13,047 bases of DNA from an uncultured Muribaculaceae bacterium. GTDB taxonomy: Bacteria; Bacteroidota; Bacteroidia; Bacteroidales; Muribaculaceae. Positions 12,853 to 13,047 of this stretch are shown here, in pieces (the first letter of the stretch is position 1; each line of letters begins with the position of its first letter). Made by a program: the position numbers and the translations under genes. The stretch is taken from NCBI GenBank assembly GCA_910587355.1, contig CAJUKF010000059.1:1-13047 (forward strand), in the 5' to 3' direction. The notes under the pieces were generated by a model. It had not been told where the DNA came from and made no database searches. It saw only the letters and a list, made by a program, of their open reading frames with translations.

Positions 12853-12908
12853 TCATGAAACTGTCTGCAAAGTTATATAAATTTCTTGCTATACAAGAAG
12901 TTTCATGA
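12853..12908. repeat. 10-bp inverted repeat enclosing a promoter
   Basis: TCATGAAACT (12853-12862) and AGTTTCATGA (12899-12908) are perfect inverted copies 36 bp apart. Inside lies a smaller inverted repeat, TTCTTG (12883-12888) and CAAGAA (12894-12899). The candidate promoter at 12868-12897 is wholly within the interval. It could be paired operator sites or a hairpin-forming element. Confidence 0.6.
12868..12897 (-). promoter_or_regulatory. Candidate proximal promoter for the small secreted protein
   Basis: On the minus strand, TAACTTTG (12875-12868) is a perfect TAnnTTTG. The -33 position has only CTTG (12897-12894), 18 bp upstream, and is itself the arm of an inverted repeat. Initiation would be near 12862, about 70 nt before the start codon. 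Confidence 0.5.
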
Positions 12909-12938
12909 ATCTCCTGTCCTGTTTTATGTGATAGTTTG

Positions 12939-12970
12939 CAAATGTAGCAATAAAAACCTTAAATGCCAAA
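12939..12970 (-). promoter_or_regulatory. Candidate distal promoter for the small secreted protein
   Basis: On the minus strand, TTTG (12970-12967) and TACATTTG (12946-12939), 20 bp apart, match both promoter elements. It would give a leader of about 140 nt that contains the 12853-12908 inverted repeat. Nothing else is recognisable in 12971-13047, which is A/T-rich and gene-free. Confidence 0.55.
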
Positions 12971-13047
12971 ACAGATGTTATGAAAATATGCCCCGCAGAT
13001 TAAACAGGCAAGTGCGAAATTAGGAAAAATGTTTGAAGAATTGTATT

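Noticed and set aside
12863..12898. Phase-variable invertible promoter
   Set aside because: The repeats are only 10 bp and the interval 36 bp, well below typical Bacteroidales invertons, and no recombinase gene is in the window.

Overview
The window looks like a chromosomal segment of a Bacteroidales bacterium, most likely a Muribaculaceae-type gut commensal. Reasons: several promoters match the Bacteroidetes pattern TTTG - 19/20 bp - TAnnTTTG; start codons follow A-rich tracts rather than Shine-Dalgarno sequences; GltX, homoserine dehydrogenase and the DcaP-like porin resemble Bacteroidales versions; and the composition is moderately GC-rich. The family-level placement is an inference. No tRNA, rRNA, CRISPR array or insertion sequence was found.

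Layout, left to right. Positions 1-180 are the C-terminus of a sodium-pumping decarboxylase beta subunit, closed by a strong terminator. A DcaP-like outer-membrane porin (380-1663, +) follows. It converges on a tightly overlapping minus-strand operon gltX - waaA - ArgC-like protein (5484 down to 1744). The ArgC-like protein keeps the fold landmarks of N-acetyl-gamma-glutamyl-phosphate reductase but has lost the catalytic cysteine, the catalytic histidine and the glycine-rich nucleotide loop. Back-to-back promoters separate gltX from a secreted GH3 beta-glucosidase (5652-7955, +). That gene converges on a minus-strand pair: a secreted protein with a thioredoxin-like C-terminus lacking CxxC (8593-9786), and thiol peroxidase tpx (8050-8553).

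The most striking part is the minus-strand methionine operon metX - hom (12093 down to 9872). Its roughly 180-nt leader starts at a textbook Bacteroidetes promoter. It encodes a 27-residue peptide with six Met codons within nine (ATG start to TGA, 12253-12170). It ends in a rho-independent terminator that sits directly against the metX start codon. The last codons of the leader peptide (GGGAGCCGG) are complementary over 9 bp to the 5' arm of that terminator (CCGGTTCCC). This is the architecture of a ribosome-mediated transcription attenuator responding to methionine (charged tRNA-Met): stalling on the Met codons would allow the antiterminator, while finishing the peptide would allow termination. 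Methionine genes are better known for control by SAM riboswitches, T-boxes or MetJ, so a Met-codon leader peptide upstream of metX-hom is the leading candidate here for an undescribed system.

The right end carries a small secreted protein of unknown function (12384-12794, -). It has two candidate promoters, one of them enclosed by a 10-bp inverted repeat. No further gene is visible up to 13047.
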